Below, piece after piece: positions 46,920 to 57,059 of a DNA stretch of 64,000 nt. Origin of the DNA: Phymorhynchus buccinoides (taxonomy: Eukaryota; Mollusca; Gastropoda; Neogastropoda; Raphitomidae); the NCBI GenBank assembly GCA_017654935.2, contig CM065711.1, positions 33,459,524 to 33,523,523 of the forward strand, in the 5' to 3' direction. Numbering within the stretch: position 1 is the stretch's first letter; every line of letters begins with the position of its first letter. The notes beneath the pieces were generated by a model that worked only from the letters and a program-made list of their open reading frames with translations, was not told the origin of the DNA and did no database searches. A program made the position numbers and the translations under genes.

Positions 46920-47894
46920 CTGAAATATCACACACACAAAACGCAGTGAAATAAAATACAGTTCAGTTCAGTAAATGATGCTTTGCTTGTCTCACTTCGG
47001 TTCTGACCCACGCACTGCTAGGTGAATGGCATCGCAATCAACTTTGGTGGAGGGGAGTTAATTAGAAAGAGAGTATTACCCTTTGTTCAATTTCGTTATC
47101 TCCTCTCTTGGCCTCACTATTTCATTCTTCAGTTCAGTAGTTTAACCCGTTCCCTGCCTGCTAGGAGATAGTCCCTGATGTCATTGATGATGTCATAACT
47201 TGTGATGTCATAGTCCTGGGATGATGGTTTGGGGTTCAAATAAGCCAGGAAAGATTATTACATCTCCAGACCATTTTCTCAGATTGAGTTTGAACTGAAT
47301 TGTTTTAAACTTTATAAGAAAATCGATAAAATCTCAGTTTTCCTGTGGCAAGCTTTATTGACTTGATTTAGAAAACGATCAAATAAACAAAGAAATCGTT
47401 CAAAATTGTCTTTCATGTTGTGGATGCTGGTAGAACACATCAAAATAGACATAAATAGGCCCTAAATAAAAAAAATGATATTTTTGGGATGGTAAACTAT
47501 TTTTGGCTTTCACTAAAAACGTTCTGAGCGACTCATGTAGGCTTTTGCCACGCACCATCACAAATGTGCTCTAAGGGAGTGAAGCGAGTTAAGAAATGGA
47601 CCATGGTATGGTGTACACATAGATTTACTTCCCTTGAAACAAATTCATCAAATTGACAGCTTTGTAAAAACTTCTGCACATGGAACCGACTTGAATGAGT
47701 TATAATAATAAATACATCTTCTCTAGCGCTATTCTCCTGACACAGCAGGACTCACCGCGCTTTACATGGAAAAAAAAAAAGTAAGTTTAAGTTTACCCCT
47801 ACGCACACCAAAGATATTCAAAATACACATACTTAAAATTATTTAGTAATTTTTTTTTTTAAATCACTTTATCGCACTCACACAACTCACTTGT

Positions 47895-48033
47895 ATTAGG
47901 TTATTAGGTATTAGGTACTTTATAGTCACAGAAGCGTCTCTGTGAAATTCGGGCTGCTCCCACCTGGAGAGCGCATCGCAGCCAGAGCCGCGTCACCCAA
48001 TTTTTAAAAAAAATTTGCATGCGATTTTTGTCA

Positions 48034-48086
<53 letters not shown>

Positions 48087-48355
48087 TAGGGGTGGGGGGG
48101 GGGGGGGGGGGGGAGTACAATGTGGGGGGGGGGAGTAAATGTCGACCAAATGACAACTTTTTCGTTTGCCACTGGGTTTAACGTATGCTAAGTGCATGGG
48201 CATACGGGACCTCGGTTTATCGTCTCATCCGAAAGGACTCCACGTTCAGACCGTTAAGGCCTAGTGCAGAATGAGAGGAAAAAATCCCCTGTACCCAGGT
48301 TCGAACTCGGGTTTACTCGACACGAAGCGAACGCGTTACCACTGTGCCACTCTAC
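47895..48355 (-). mobile_element. Full-length tRNA-derived SINE with poly(G) tract
   Basis: Read on the minus strand it begins AGTGTAGAGTGGCACAGTGG (A-box-like) and carries the B-box-like GAGTTCGAACCTGG at about 48,295-48,308. It continues through GCACTAGGCC, GATGAGACGATAAACCGAGG and GCACTTAGCATACG, then a C-rich tract expanded to about 85 bp (48,036-48,120), the tail block and TACCTAA repeats. The pol III boxes make it a SINE rather than a tRNA gene. Confidence 0.85.
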
Positions 48356-48514
48356 ACTCAATTTTCATTTCCTTCTTGTAAAATACCTACATCAAACACA
48401 AATTATTTCTAAAAAAATCAACAACAAAAATCACTTTAACACACTCACACTTAAAATATCTACATAAAACATGAACAATTTAATATAAAAAAAAATATTA
48501 AAAAAATAAAAATC

Positions 48515-48780
48515 TTGACAGGGTTGACTGACGGTGGATGGACCGACAGAAATGAACAGATATTTTCTGAACAGATGCGTCTTCAGGCCAGTTCTGAAAG
48601 AAGGCAGAGATGGAGAGCCGCGGAGAGAGAAAGGGGGATTGTTCCAGATGTGTGGGTTCTTGGAAACGAAAAGACCTGTTTCCAGCTGTTTTGTACTTGG
48701 TGACGGGTCTGCGGAGAAGCTTCAGGTTGCTTGATCTGATGTTGCATTCTGGTATGTAGGCAGAGAGGAGAGAAGATTGA
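48515..48780 (-). mobile_element. CR1/L2-like LINE 3' fragment
   Basis: Minus-strand pieces in two frames read NIRSSNLKLLRRPVTKYKTA GNRSFRFQ and then GLKTHLFRKYLFISVG, the conserved RSSN, RSF and LKTHLF landmarks of the LINE C-terminus. A frameshift separates them. It is an old, dead fragment. Confidence 0.65.
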
Positions 48781-49162
48781 TTGATTGATTGATTGATTTA
48801 ATTTAAAGTCTGTTCACACAATGCCGAATGGTGATATCTGACTAAAAAAAATAAAAAATAAAAAAATGTTTTAGTGTGAGTGCGTGTGTATGTATGTGTG
48901 TGTGTATGTGAATATGAGTGCGTGTGTATGAGTAAGTGTAACTATGCATATGATTTTATGTCTGTGAATGTGGAGGGGAAAAAAACAACACAAAAAAAAC
49001 CTAACAAATTAATAGCAACAACAACAAAAAGTGACAAAGAAAACAAAATCAAAGTTAATCAACTCATAAACTATAGTAATCTTGCAGTTCCCGAGCTGGA
49101 TAAGACTGTAGCAATTTTGATCAGAGGAGAGAGGAGAGGTAGTGAGGAAGAGTTAGTCTTAC

Positions 49163-49283
49163 GGGTGTTGTCCATGGCGTTGGAGAGGACGTAGGATCCG
49201 TCAGGACTCAGTTTCATGCCCGTCACAGTGTCCGAGTGACCCCGCAGACGATACAGCACTTCGTTCTTGCGTAGGTCCCACAC
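49163..49283 (-). CDS. SNRNP40: SNRNP40 coding exon (WD repeat 5) next to acceptor array
   Basis: 121 nt, acceptor TTATTTCAG and donor GTAAGA. It encodes VWDLRKNEVLYRLRGHSDTV TGMKLSPDGSYVLSNAMDNT plus one base of a split codon. It matches the SNRNP40 segment VWDLR...GH.D.VTG...GSY.LSNAMDN. The first ~33 coding bases and the acceptor are repeated about 17 times directly upstream, so the true acceptor cannot be told from its copies by sequence. It was chosen because it alone leads straight into the complete exon. Confidence 0.92.
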
Positions 49284-50232
49284 CTGAAATAACCCAATAA
49301 TATGCGGTACAGCACTTCGTTCTAGTGTAGGTCCCACACCTGAAAACCCCCCAATAATATGTGGTACAGCACTTCGTTCCTGCGTCGGTCCCACACCTGA
49401 AATAACCCCAATAATATGCGGTACAGCACTTCGTTCTTGCGTAGGTCCCACACCTGAAATAACCCCAATAATATGTAGTACAGCACTTCGTTCTTGCGTA
49501 GGCCCCACACCTGAAAACAACCAATAATATGCGGTACAGCACTTCGTTCTTGTGTAGGTCCCACACCTGAAAACAACCAATAATATGCGGTACAGCACTT
49601 CGTTCTTGCGTAGGTCCCACACCTGAAAACAACCCCAATAATATGTGGTACAGCACTTCGTTCCTGCGTAGGTCCCACACCTGAAATACAACCAATAATA
49701 TGCGGTACAGCACTTCGTTCTAGTGTAGGTCCCACACCTGAAATACAACCAATAATATGCGGTACAGCACTTCGTTCTAGTGTAGGTCCCACACCTGAAA
49801 ACAACCAATAATATGCGGTACAGCACTTCGTTCTTGTGTAGGTCCCACACCTGAAAACCCCCAATAATATGCGGCACAGCACTTCGTTCTTGCGTAGGTC
49901 CCACACCTGAAAACAACCCCAATAATATGTGGTACAGCACTTCGTTCTCGAGTAGGTCCCACACCTGGAAACAACCAATAATATGTGGTACAGCACTTCG
50001 TTCTTGCGTAGGTCCCACACCTGGAAACAACCAATAATATGTGGTACAGCACTTCGTTCTTGTGTAGGTCCCACACCTGAAAACCCCCAATAATATGTGG
50101 TACAGCACTTCGTTCTTGTGTAGGTCCCACACCTGAAAACCCCCAATAATATGTGGTACAGCACTTCGTTCTTGTGTAGGTCCCACACCTGAAAACCCCC
50201 AATAATATGTGGTACAGCACTTCGTTCTTGCG
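49284..50232 (-). repeat. Tandem array of an exon edge: acceptor plus VWDLRKNEVLY
   Basis: About 17 copies of a 55-58-bp unit. On the minus strand each unit is TTTTCAG, then GTGTGGGACCTACGCAAGAA CGAAGTGCTGTA (the start of exon 49163-49283), then CCACATATTATTGGG. Codon 6-7 variants (CGC, CAC, CTA, CTC) are scattered among units. Stop codons are absent over long stretches in more than one frame, and one open frame of about 400 codons runs through the array into the true exon in its correct frame. Each unit is a potential 3' splice site. Confidence 0.92.
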
Positions 50233-50431
50233 TGTATGAATGGGGATTCAAAAATGTGATATACATTGTCCATTTCGTAAATTGGGCAAAGCATTTTGCC
50301 CATTTCATGAATAAGGCAATTTCACGGATTGGACGCAACATATACGCACAATCTCTACGCTTTCAGAAACCCTGGCCTAAATCGCAATACTCTGCTGTTG
50401 ATGTTCACAGCATTTATCCTCCCTTGTTCAC

Positions 50432-50554
50432 CTTGATGTCGTTGTCAATTCCTCCGGAGAAGATCTGCTCGGCGGTGTCGCTGAACGCGACGGACGTCAC
50501 TTGGTACATGGACTGGAACGACGCCACCACGCCCTTCTTCCGCGCATCCCACAT
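50432..50554 (-). CDS. SNRNP40: SNRNP40 coding exon (WD repeat 4)
   Basis: 123 nt, phase 0 at both ends, acceptor TTTGACAG, donor GTGAAC. It encodes MWDARKKGVVASFQSMYQVT SVAFSDTAEQIFSGGIDNDI K, matching the SNRNP40 segment WD.RKK...FQ..YQV..V.F.DT..QI.SGGIDNDIK. It joins the preceding exon after GSDDGTVK and the next at VWDLR. Confidence 0.93.
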
Positions 50555-50599
50555 CTGTCAAATACAACATTATCCCCAAAATCAATTAACTCCAGGACA

Positions 50600-50819
50600 T
50601 CAGAGCTGACTCTAGGATTTTCAAAAAGTGATGGGGGGCCCACTCCCCCCCCCCCCCCCCCCCCCTAAGATTGATAAAAGGGGGGCAGGTCCAATGGATA
50701 AGATGCGCCTGTGCTGGCGATGTCAATGCATTTTGTTGTTCAAACACAGAGTCAAACACAGTTTACGCTTGCACTGCCCCACACACCCCCACCCCCACCC
50801 ACCCATGATTCAATCTTTG
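50600..50819. other. Intron with poly(C) run
   Basis: Intronic sequence including a C run at about 50,646-50,665 and a CCCACCCCCACCC stretch near 50,785. No gene seen. Confidence 0.5.
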
Positions 50820-51053
50820 CTAAGCCATCGGCCACTTCTTCAGCCAGTCGTCTTGGAACCGGTGTTCCCGGGACCCTCGCACTAGTGCCGTTATCTTCGG
50901 GCTGCTTCTCCCAGACTGTTGTGCAGTAGCAGTTTCAGCAACATCTTCTGCACACTCGTCTGGCAGAGGAGTTCTTCTTTTCACTTTGCCGCCACAAAAA
51001 AATAAAATCTTAGGAGCGTCGTTGTCCGCTTCATTTTGAAGAAAATTCAACAT
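50820..51053 (-). pseudogene. Start of a TTF/BED-type zinc-finger-like ORF (possible transposon relic)
   Basis: A 77-codon minus-strand frame starts MLNFLQNEADNDAPK and ends SREHRFQDDWLKKWPMA before a stop at 50,820. The F..DWLKKWP-like ending is reminiscent of the N-terminal region of TTF-type zinc-finger proteins related to hAT transposases and ZMYM/KIAA1586-like genes. No zinc ligands follow, so it is a truncated relic at best. It sits inside an SNRNP40 intron. Confidence 0.35.
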
Positions 51054-51618
51054 GGCGGGTAGGACTCTCGCAACTTCTTGCCGTTAAAACGAGATGAACG
51101 TGACTACTCCGTGTTGATCTTCTGTTTCGATTTTACCACTAACATTGTAAAAGAACCAACTTCCCCTCCTCTGCAAACCCGTCAAAGATCTCTTCCACAT
51201 CATTCATTTCTGCTCGATGCTTTCGGTTTAGGCAGCAGACGCACAGCGAAGGAAATCCCACAGCGATTGGTAATTAAAAGTGTCGGCAGTTTCTGCAAAT
51301 ATGAACCAAGGACTCGTCAGCCCCGCGCTTAGACCCGATTATTGCGGGGAAGGAACAGATTTTGAGGGGATTTTTACCAATCCCGCACCCTAGAATCAGC
51401 TACGGGGGACATCATTATGAAAGGAAGCGTACAGCCCTGCCATGTAGTCTCGGATCAATAAGAAATTCCATAGCATCGTCATCTGCTTCATTTACATCAA
51501 TCATCATTTTAAAAAATGAATTTACCTGGCAAGCACACACATGTGCACATACAAAAAAAAAAAATCAAGAACCAATAATGTTAATCCTTGGACCTGTCTT
51601 GGGGCATGCATAACAAGC

Positions 51619-52508
51619 ACAGTCATTCTCGGACTATAAGGCAAAAAATTTTTCTGCAAGTTCGACCTATGCACCTAATAAACGAGGGCGCCCTATTAGT
51701 GAACAAAATCTTGAGAAGAGAGGCAACGATTGCCGTGCTCAGTACAGTCTACTGTGAGTCAGAAAGTGGTCACGAGTCGCTGATATGACAAATACTCACG
51801 TTAAAATGCTTCAAAATCCCTATTATTGTCCGATATGCCGTCCAACAGATGCCATAACCCTTCATTGGATGTAAAAAGCATCGTTGTAGAGCTTAAAATG
51901 CCATAATTCTACCCTCCAAAAACACAGTCCAAACACAACAACCGGAAGTCGCAGAAACGGAAGTTCGATTATTTGAAATGGGAGCCAACTCCCGTTTATG
52001 ACAGCAGTAATGGCGGTCGGTAAGCGTTTACAGGACGTGTACGGGCTTCAAGCTTGACTTTCTTTTGCGAGGTGTCACAGATTGCCTTATGAAATGAGGG
52101 CGCCTTTTACTTTAACCTTTTCACTGCTCCCGTCACGGATATTTCCGTCAACTTCCGGTAACCTATAACCTATAAACTGCCCTGTCACGGAAATATCCGT
52201 CATAGGGTTATTCTAAGAGTTTCCCTTTTTCTATCCATATGCTTTTCGCAGTATGTTCGAATGCATGTGAGAGTGTTCTCAAAGGAACATTCAATCCCCG
52301 TTCAGAAAAGCATAGGTTATATGCACTTTTATTCAGAAAGTTTTGCGATAGACTCTGCAACCTAAAACGGCATGGCAAATAGTTGCCCCGGAACCGGCCC
52401 CCCCCCCCCCGGGCTTGGCAGTGAAGGGGTTAATTTTTTCAGATTTTTCTTGAAAATTGCCCTGTTCACCTTATGCACAGCAGCGCCTAATAATCCGAAA
52501 AATACAGT
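51619..52508. mobile_element. DNA element with TGTATTTTTCGGATTAT-type ends
   Basis: The right end in complement reads ACTGTATTTTTCGGATTATT AGGCGC. The left end reads ACAGTCATTCTCGGACTATA AGGC. Internal GAGGGCGCC and ATGCAC(C/A) motifs recur near both ends. There is no transposase. It is interrupted by the piggyBac-like insertion at 52112-52433. Confidence 0.55.
52112..52433. mobile_element. piggyBac-like MITE nested in another element
   Basis: TTAA at 52112-52115 and 52430-52433. The ends CCTTTTCACTGC and GCAGTGAAGGGG are inverted. An internal inverted pair (GTCACGGATATTTCCGTCA and ACGGAAATATCCGTCA) lies near 52,132 and 52,187. Confidence 0.7.
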
Positions 52509-52805
52509 AATAACAAAACCATCAAACTCATCAGAACAAAGTGTCAATGTAATAATCGGGAAATGTTGAATCTTAGTGAGCTATAAAAGTAATGCCCAGG
52601 CTCTCACTAAACTATCTTCCCAACTTTTAAAAAGTTACTAATATTCAAACAAATGCGACGTCCTTTTTCGAAATAAATGACAGAAATTAAAAACAGATTT
52701 TGGTTTCGGATATTAATTTTCTTAGGAAGGAAATTTCCAGAAAGTTCATTATATTTTGGACATTTTAGAGATGAAACAGAAGAAGAAGACGACGACGACT
52801 CATAC

Positions 52806-52838
52806 CTTGACAGTGCCGTCGTCACTGCCACTACACAG
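52806..52838 (-). pseudogene. Copied donor edge of SNRNP40 exon 53576-53741
   Basis: On the minus strand this reads CTGTGTAGTGGCAGTGACGA CGGCACTGTCAAG and then GTATGA, a copy of the last 33 coding bases plus donor of the real exon with two base changes (encoding LCSGSDDGTVK). It is separated from the real edge by pure ATC repeat. Confidence 0.9.
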
Positions 52839-53290
52839 TGGCACCATCACCATCATTATCATCATCACCATCATCATCACTATCACCATCACTATCACCA
52901 TCATCATCACAACCATCACTATCATCATCATCATCATCACCAAATCACCATCATCATCACTATCATCTAGCACCATCATCATCATCACCACCATCATTAA
53001 TTATCACCATCATCATCATCATTCTCACCATCATCATCACCACCACCATCATCACCATCGTATCATCATTCACCATCACCATCATCACATATCATAATTT
53101 CATCACTATCGGTCATCATCACCCACCATCACCATCATCAAGTCCACCACCATCATCATGCATCATCACCATATCACCATCATCATCATCACCCTCATCA
53201 TCATCACCATCATCATCACCATCATCACCACCATAATCATCATCAATCATCATCATCAAAACCATCATCATCATCATCATCATCATAAAC

Positions 53291-53340
<50 letters not shown>

Positions 53341-53575
53341 ACTGCATCAATCACCAACATCAGCATTACCATCATCATTTCCATCACTTCATCACATCAT
53401 CATCACCATCATCATCACTATCATCATCATCATCATCATCATTCATCATCATCATCACCATCATCACCATCATCATCATCATCACCATCCATCACATCAT
53501 CATCATCATCATCATCATCATCCATCATCATCATCATCTCCATCATCATCATCATCATCATCACCATCATCATAC
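52839..53575. repeat. ATC/GAT trinucleotide microsatellite, ~740 bp
   Basis: CATCAT, CACCAT and CATTAT units only. It is bounded on one side by the copied exon edge and on the other by the true donor, so the splice donor of exon 53576-53741 lies directly against the repeat. Confidence 0.95.
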
Positions 53576-53741
53576 CTTCACAGTGCCGTCGTCACTCCCA
53601 CTACACAGATACTGGGGTCCTCGTCTGGCCGGACACACAGAGTTCACGAAGGTGCTGTGACCTTTCAACTTGCGCACCCTGACCCCGACCTCCGTGTCCC
53701 AGACGGCCAGGGTCTTGTCCGTGGAGCACGAGAAAACCATC
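53576..53741 (-). CDS. SNRNP40: SNRNP40 coding exon (WD repeat 3)
   Basis: 166 nt, acceptor TTTTCGCAG, donor GTATGA. After one base completing the Thr codon of DGT it reads MVFSCSTDKTLAVWDTEVGV RVRKLKGHSTFVNSVCPARR GPQYLCSGSDDGTVK. SNRNP40 has the same STDKT.AVWD, R.KGH..FVNS, PARRGPQ and GSDDGTVK landmarks. This is the best-preserved internal blade here and fixes the gene identity. Confidence 0.95.
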
Positions 53742-53782
53742 CTGCGAAAATAACCACATCACCATAATGGGCATACTCTTTG

Positions 53783-54115
53783 GTGTAGAGTGGCACAGTG
53801 GTAGAGCGTTCGCCTCGTGTCAAGTAAACCCCAGTTCGAACCTGGGTACAGGGGACTTTTTTCCCTCACTTTGCACTAGGCCTTACGGTCTGAACATGGA
53901 GTCTTTCGGATGAGACGATATAAACCGAGGTCCCATGTGCCCATGCACTTAGCACACGTTAAGCCCAGTGGACATCGAAAAAGTTGTCAATTTGGTCAAA
54001 ATTTACCCCTCCCCCACGTGCCACCAAAAAAAGAAAGGGAGGGTGGCGCGCCTCTAGCTGCGACGCGCTCTCCAGGTGGGAGCAACCCGAATTTCACAGA
54101 TGCCTCTGTGACTAA
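53783..54115 (+). mobile_element. Full-length tRNA-derived SINE
   Basis: It starts GTGTAGAGTGGCACAGTGGT with an A-box-like TGGCACAGTGG at 53791-53801 and B-box GTTCGAACC at 53834-53842. The body has GCACTAGGCC, GGATGAGACGATATAAACCG and GCACTTAGCACACG, then the tail block. It lies only ~40 bp upstream of an SNRNP40 acceptor. Confidence 0.85.
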
Positions 54116-54237
54116 TGTTAATGATGATCACATTGGGCCCCCAAAAAACTATGTCTGTTTGGGGTTTAATTAGTTTGAAAAAAATAGGCCTTTTTTTTCT
54201 TTTTTAAGAATTAAATCTTGTGTTGGGTCCATGTGTG

Positions 54238-55525
54238 CAGACCTGCCAACCCCCTAACAGACCAAAGAGGAATATTTGTAGCAGGAAAGAGGAATTTTTG
54301 GGAGCTAAGAGGAAATTTTGACGCGGCATCTTACCTTTCGCGCGTAAACATAATTTGAAGCAAGCAATTTTCATCCTTGTGAACTTGTCTTGTTTAAAAC
54401 TAGTCTTGTCTGGAAGTGTCACAACTATTCCTAACACCAATAGAAGCTTTTGGTTTGTTCCTCTGCCCTTTTATATTTGGGCAGATCAAGATGGTTGGTG
54501 CCATAGATGACATAACCTTTACCAGATGTTGCTTGTGATTATACTTCTCCAGATGTCGTATGCGGGTCTCCTCGTAGTGAGTCGTACCCACAGATTTTTA
54601 CTTGCATTTTAACAGTGTTTATCCCTGTCCAGATGATGCGGGTCCTCCAGGACCCATACTCGTCAAAGAGTCACCATGTGTTTATACTTCTCCAGATGGC
54701 GCGGGTCTCCCACGACCCATACTCAATGCACTGCAGTGACATATTTCTGCTCTTTAAAGTATGGGTCCTCCACGACCCGCGCCATCGTGTCAATGTAGTT
54801 AAAGTGACGCGTCATATTACGTCATTTGTATTTTATGCAAATTGATGAAATTTAACACACTTAAAGCCATTTACGTTTTTGACAAAGTCATGAAATTTCA
54901 TGAAGATTGCTTAAATAGTTTTAGAGATATAACATTTTTTTGTGTGTCAATGGGTTGTGGGCGACCCAGGAAGTCAGTAAAGGTTAAATAATAAGACTTG
55001 GAAGGAAGATACTGGATCAATTCAAGTTCATCTTTGTTCTCATTTCCTTCCGTTGGCTTGAAAAAGTCGGTAACGGTGGAAGACGAAGTCTGGGAGTTTG
55101 CAGTTTCGATAAGACGCTGAGAAGCAATGTGGCATTTGATGTCTTGACACCCTCCATAGGAGACTTTTTAGTGTAGTGAGCACATCATACATCTAGCATT
55201 ATGCACACTTTCTTGATCTCTGAATGCACAGATACTTTTCCATGTAATCTTGGCAGAAATATTGGTCTATTCTTTCTTTCCTCCCCAGAGTCTCACACAC
55301 ATCGATGTGTCAATCGCCATCTTGACGGAAGTGCGCAAACCAGAAACTGGAAAGTCGGCTATACGCACAGCAGCTGTGCTGCTCTGTATATAAGACAATG
55401 AATTTGTGTGTTAAAAAAAGCTTTTTTTAAGTTTTGAAAGCGGAATTTTATGGACTTGAGCGGAAGAAAAATGTAGTCTGGGCGGAAGAAATTCCGCTCA
55501 AAGTCAGAAAGGTTGGCAGGTCTGT
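54238..55525. mobile_element. 1.29-kb CAGACCTG-family element
   Basis: The termini are CAGACCTGCCAACCCCCTAA and the inverted AAAGGTTGGCAGGTCTG. The subterminal parts are also inverted (AGAGGAATTTTTGG against GGAATTTTATGG). Inside, TATACTTCTCCAGATG and ACGACCCATACTC repeat at 54,530-54,790. There is no transposase frame. No clear target duplication was found. Confidence 0.7.
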
Positions 55526-55719
55526 TAACAGAGGAATTTCCAATATTGCAGATCACTTTTTTGTCTCTGCCCAAACAAGTTTTTGGCTAAAACATGGCTG
55601 GCGGTTAAAGGGTTAATGTTGGGGCCCTAAGCGCTTACAAAATAAGTAAATAGACAAGGAAATAACATTGAATGCCAAAACAAGGTTACAGAATATAGTA
55701 TAATACACATCACAAAGCA

Positions 55720-56190
55720 TGATTGTTTCACACACATACACACACACGCGCACGCACACGATCACGCACACACACACACAAATCACACACACGCGCGCAT
55801 GCATGCACGCACACACACACACAATCACACGCACACACAAGTTACACGTCAGTTACACTTACTCATAGTCATACACACACACACTCATATTCACATACAT
55901 ACACGCACACAACAATCACGCACGCACATAAAATACACACACACACACACAAACACACAGACACACACACACGCACACACACACAACATACACACACGCA
56001 TGCACACACCAACGACACACACACACACCTCACACACACACACAACAATCCTACGTCACACACACACACACAAGTTGCACTTCAGTTACACTTACTCATA
56101 GTCATACATACACACACTCATATTCACATACATACACACGCACACACTACACACACACACACACGACGCGCACTCACGCACACACACTAA
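55720..56190. repeat. CA-rich microsatellite region
   Basis: Mostly ACAC with GCAC and TCAC interruptions. A longer segment (AGTTACACTTACTCATAGTC ... ACATACATACACGC) occurs twice, near 55,848 and 56,080. Confidence 0.9.
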
Positions 56191-56250
56191 AAATGTTTGT
56201 TTGTTTCGTTGTTTTTGTAGTCTAATATCACCATTGTGTGAACAGATCCT

Positions 56251-56860
56251 TTAACCCTTTCACCGCCAATGTCACATTTTAGCACCACAACGGTTTAACA
56301 CCCATGTCACTAAAAAGCCATCAAATCAGGACCTGTTATCCAAAGACCCTAATTTCTTAATTTTGGGAGATAAGGATAGGCCTAATTTCATACATATCAC
56401 AGATGAAATCACAACATAGCAGACTTTTCTCTCTCTCTCTACCCAGATAAGTTTAACACTGTGTAACCCCGATTAAAATGTACGACTCTACTCCCTGTAA
56501 CACAGCATACTAATGTTGGTAAAACATATAGCCCCTGAAATGGGGATACATTGTCTAAACTAATATTAAAAAAATTAACTACTTGATGGATTGACTTCAA
56601 ATGTTCAGGGTTTGTGTATAAATGAAGAATGTTTAACTTGCAATGTTTTTTTTGTTTATGTGATATTTTTGATTTTTTGATATTGCAATTTTAACTCCAA
56701 AATACATAAAGACCATGGGTGAAAGGTGGGGGTTTTACGACGGCTTGGTAGGAGAAAGTTAATGGATGCCATGGGCGGAATCAGCCTGTAAGGGGCTTAC
56801 AAAATGTTAAATGGTATTTTCAGGGGCTATTGAAAAATGTCTGGGCGGTGAAAGGGTTAA
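56251..56860. mobile_element. piggyBac-like MITE, 610 bp
   Basis: TTAA on both sides (56251-56254, 56857-56860) and perfect 13-bp inverted ends CCCTTTCACCGCC / GGCGGTGAAAGGG. It is the best-preserved member of the family seen at 4336, 52112, 60,180-60,240 and 63,418. It has no coding frame. It is inserted 35 bp from the donor of the next SNRNP40 exon. Confidence 0.85.
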
Positions 56861-56894
56861 ATGAAATCAACAATCAAGACACAAACACTGTTAC

Positions 56895-56996
56895 GTTCCA
56901 TCAGGTACGTGAAGTGAATTTCCATAACGCTAGGACCGGTGTGACCTTTGGAGGATGGACAAAGTTCTCACACTCTCCCATACACCGTCCAGAAAT
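56895..56996 (-). CDS. SNRNP40: SNRNP40 coding exon with indels (WD repeat 2)
   Basis: The acceptor is TTGTTTCAG and donor GTAACA. In successive frames it reads FWTVYG, then a region equivalent to ECENF, then LKGHTG-like, SVMEIHF and DGT, matching the SNRNP40 stretch LWNVYG.C.NY..LKGH.GAVMELH...DGS. At least three one-base insertions or losses and an apparent stop break the frame. Its exact edges still join in phase to the next exon (DG-T-MVFS). The damage probably reflects poor consensus quality in this part of the contig, but a pseudogene cannot be excluded. Confidence 0.75.
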
Positions 56997-57059
56997 CTGA
57001 AACAAAAACACAACACTTCCAAAACATGCGCAGTGAACACAAGGGGAGGTAACGCGTTA

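Larger units (their letters stand above)
24356..47984. repeat. Right arm of large inverted repeat (contig B)
   Basis: Reverse-complement counterpart of 1-22,586. It contains every array, LINE end, MITE and the three 3' SNRNP40 exons in mirrored order. Between about 41 and 48 kb the two arms are nearly identical outside indels, whereas 24.4-34.5 kb is noisy. Confidence 0.93.

Noticed and set aside
53783..53860. A tRNA gene with A and B boxes
   Set aside because: The boxes are continuous with the SINE body and tail, the same unit recurs at 48,300, and acceptor-stem pairing was not evident, so it is a SINE head.
55720..56190. His/Thr-rich protein
   Set aside because: The frame is only CA-repeat translation.
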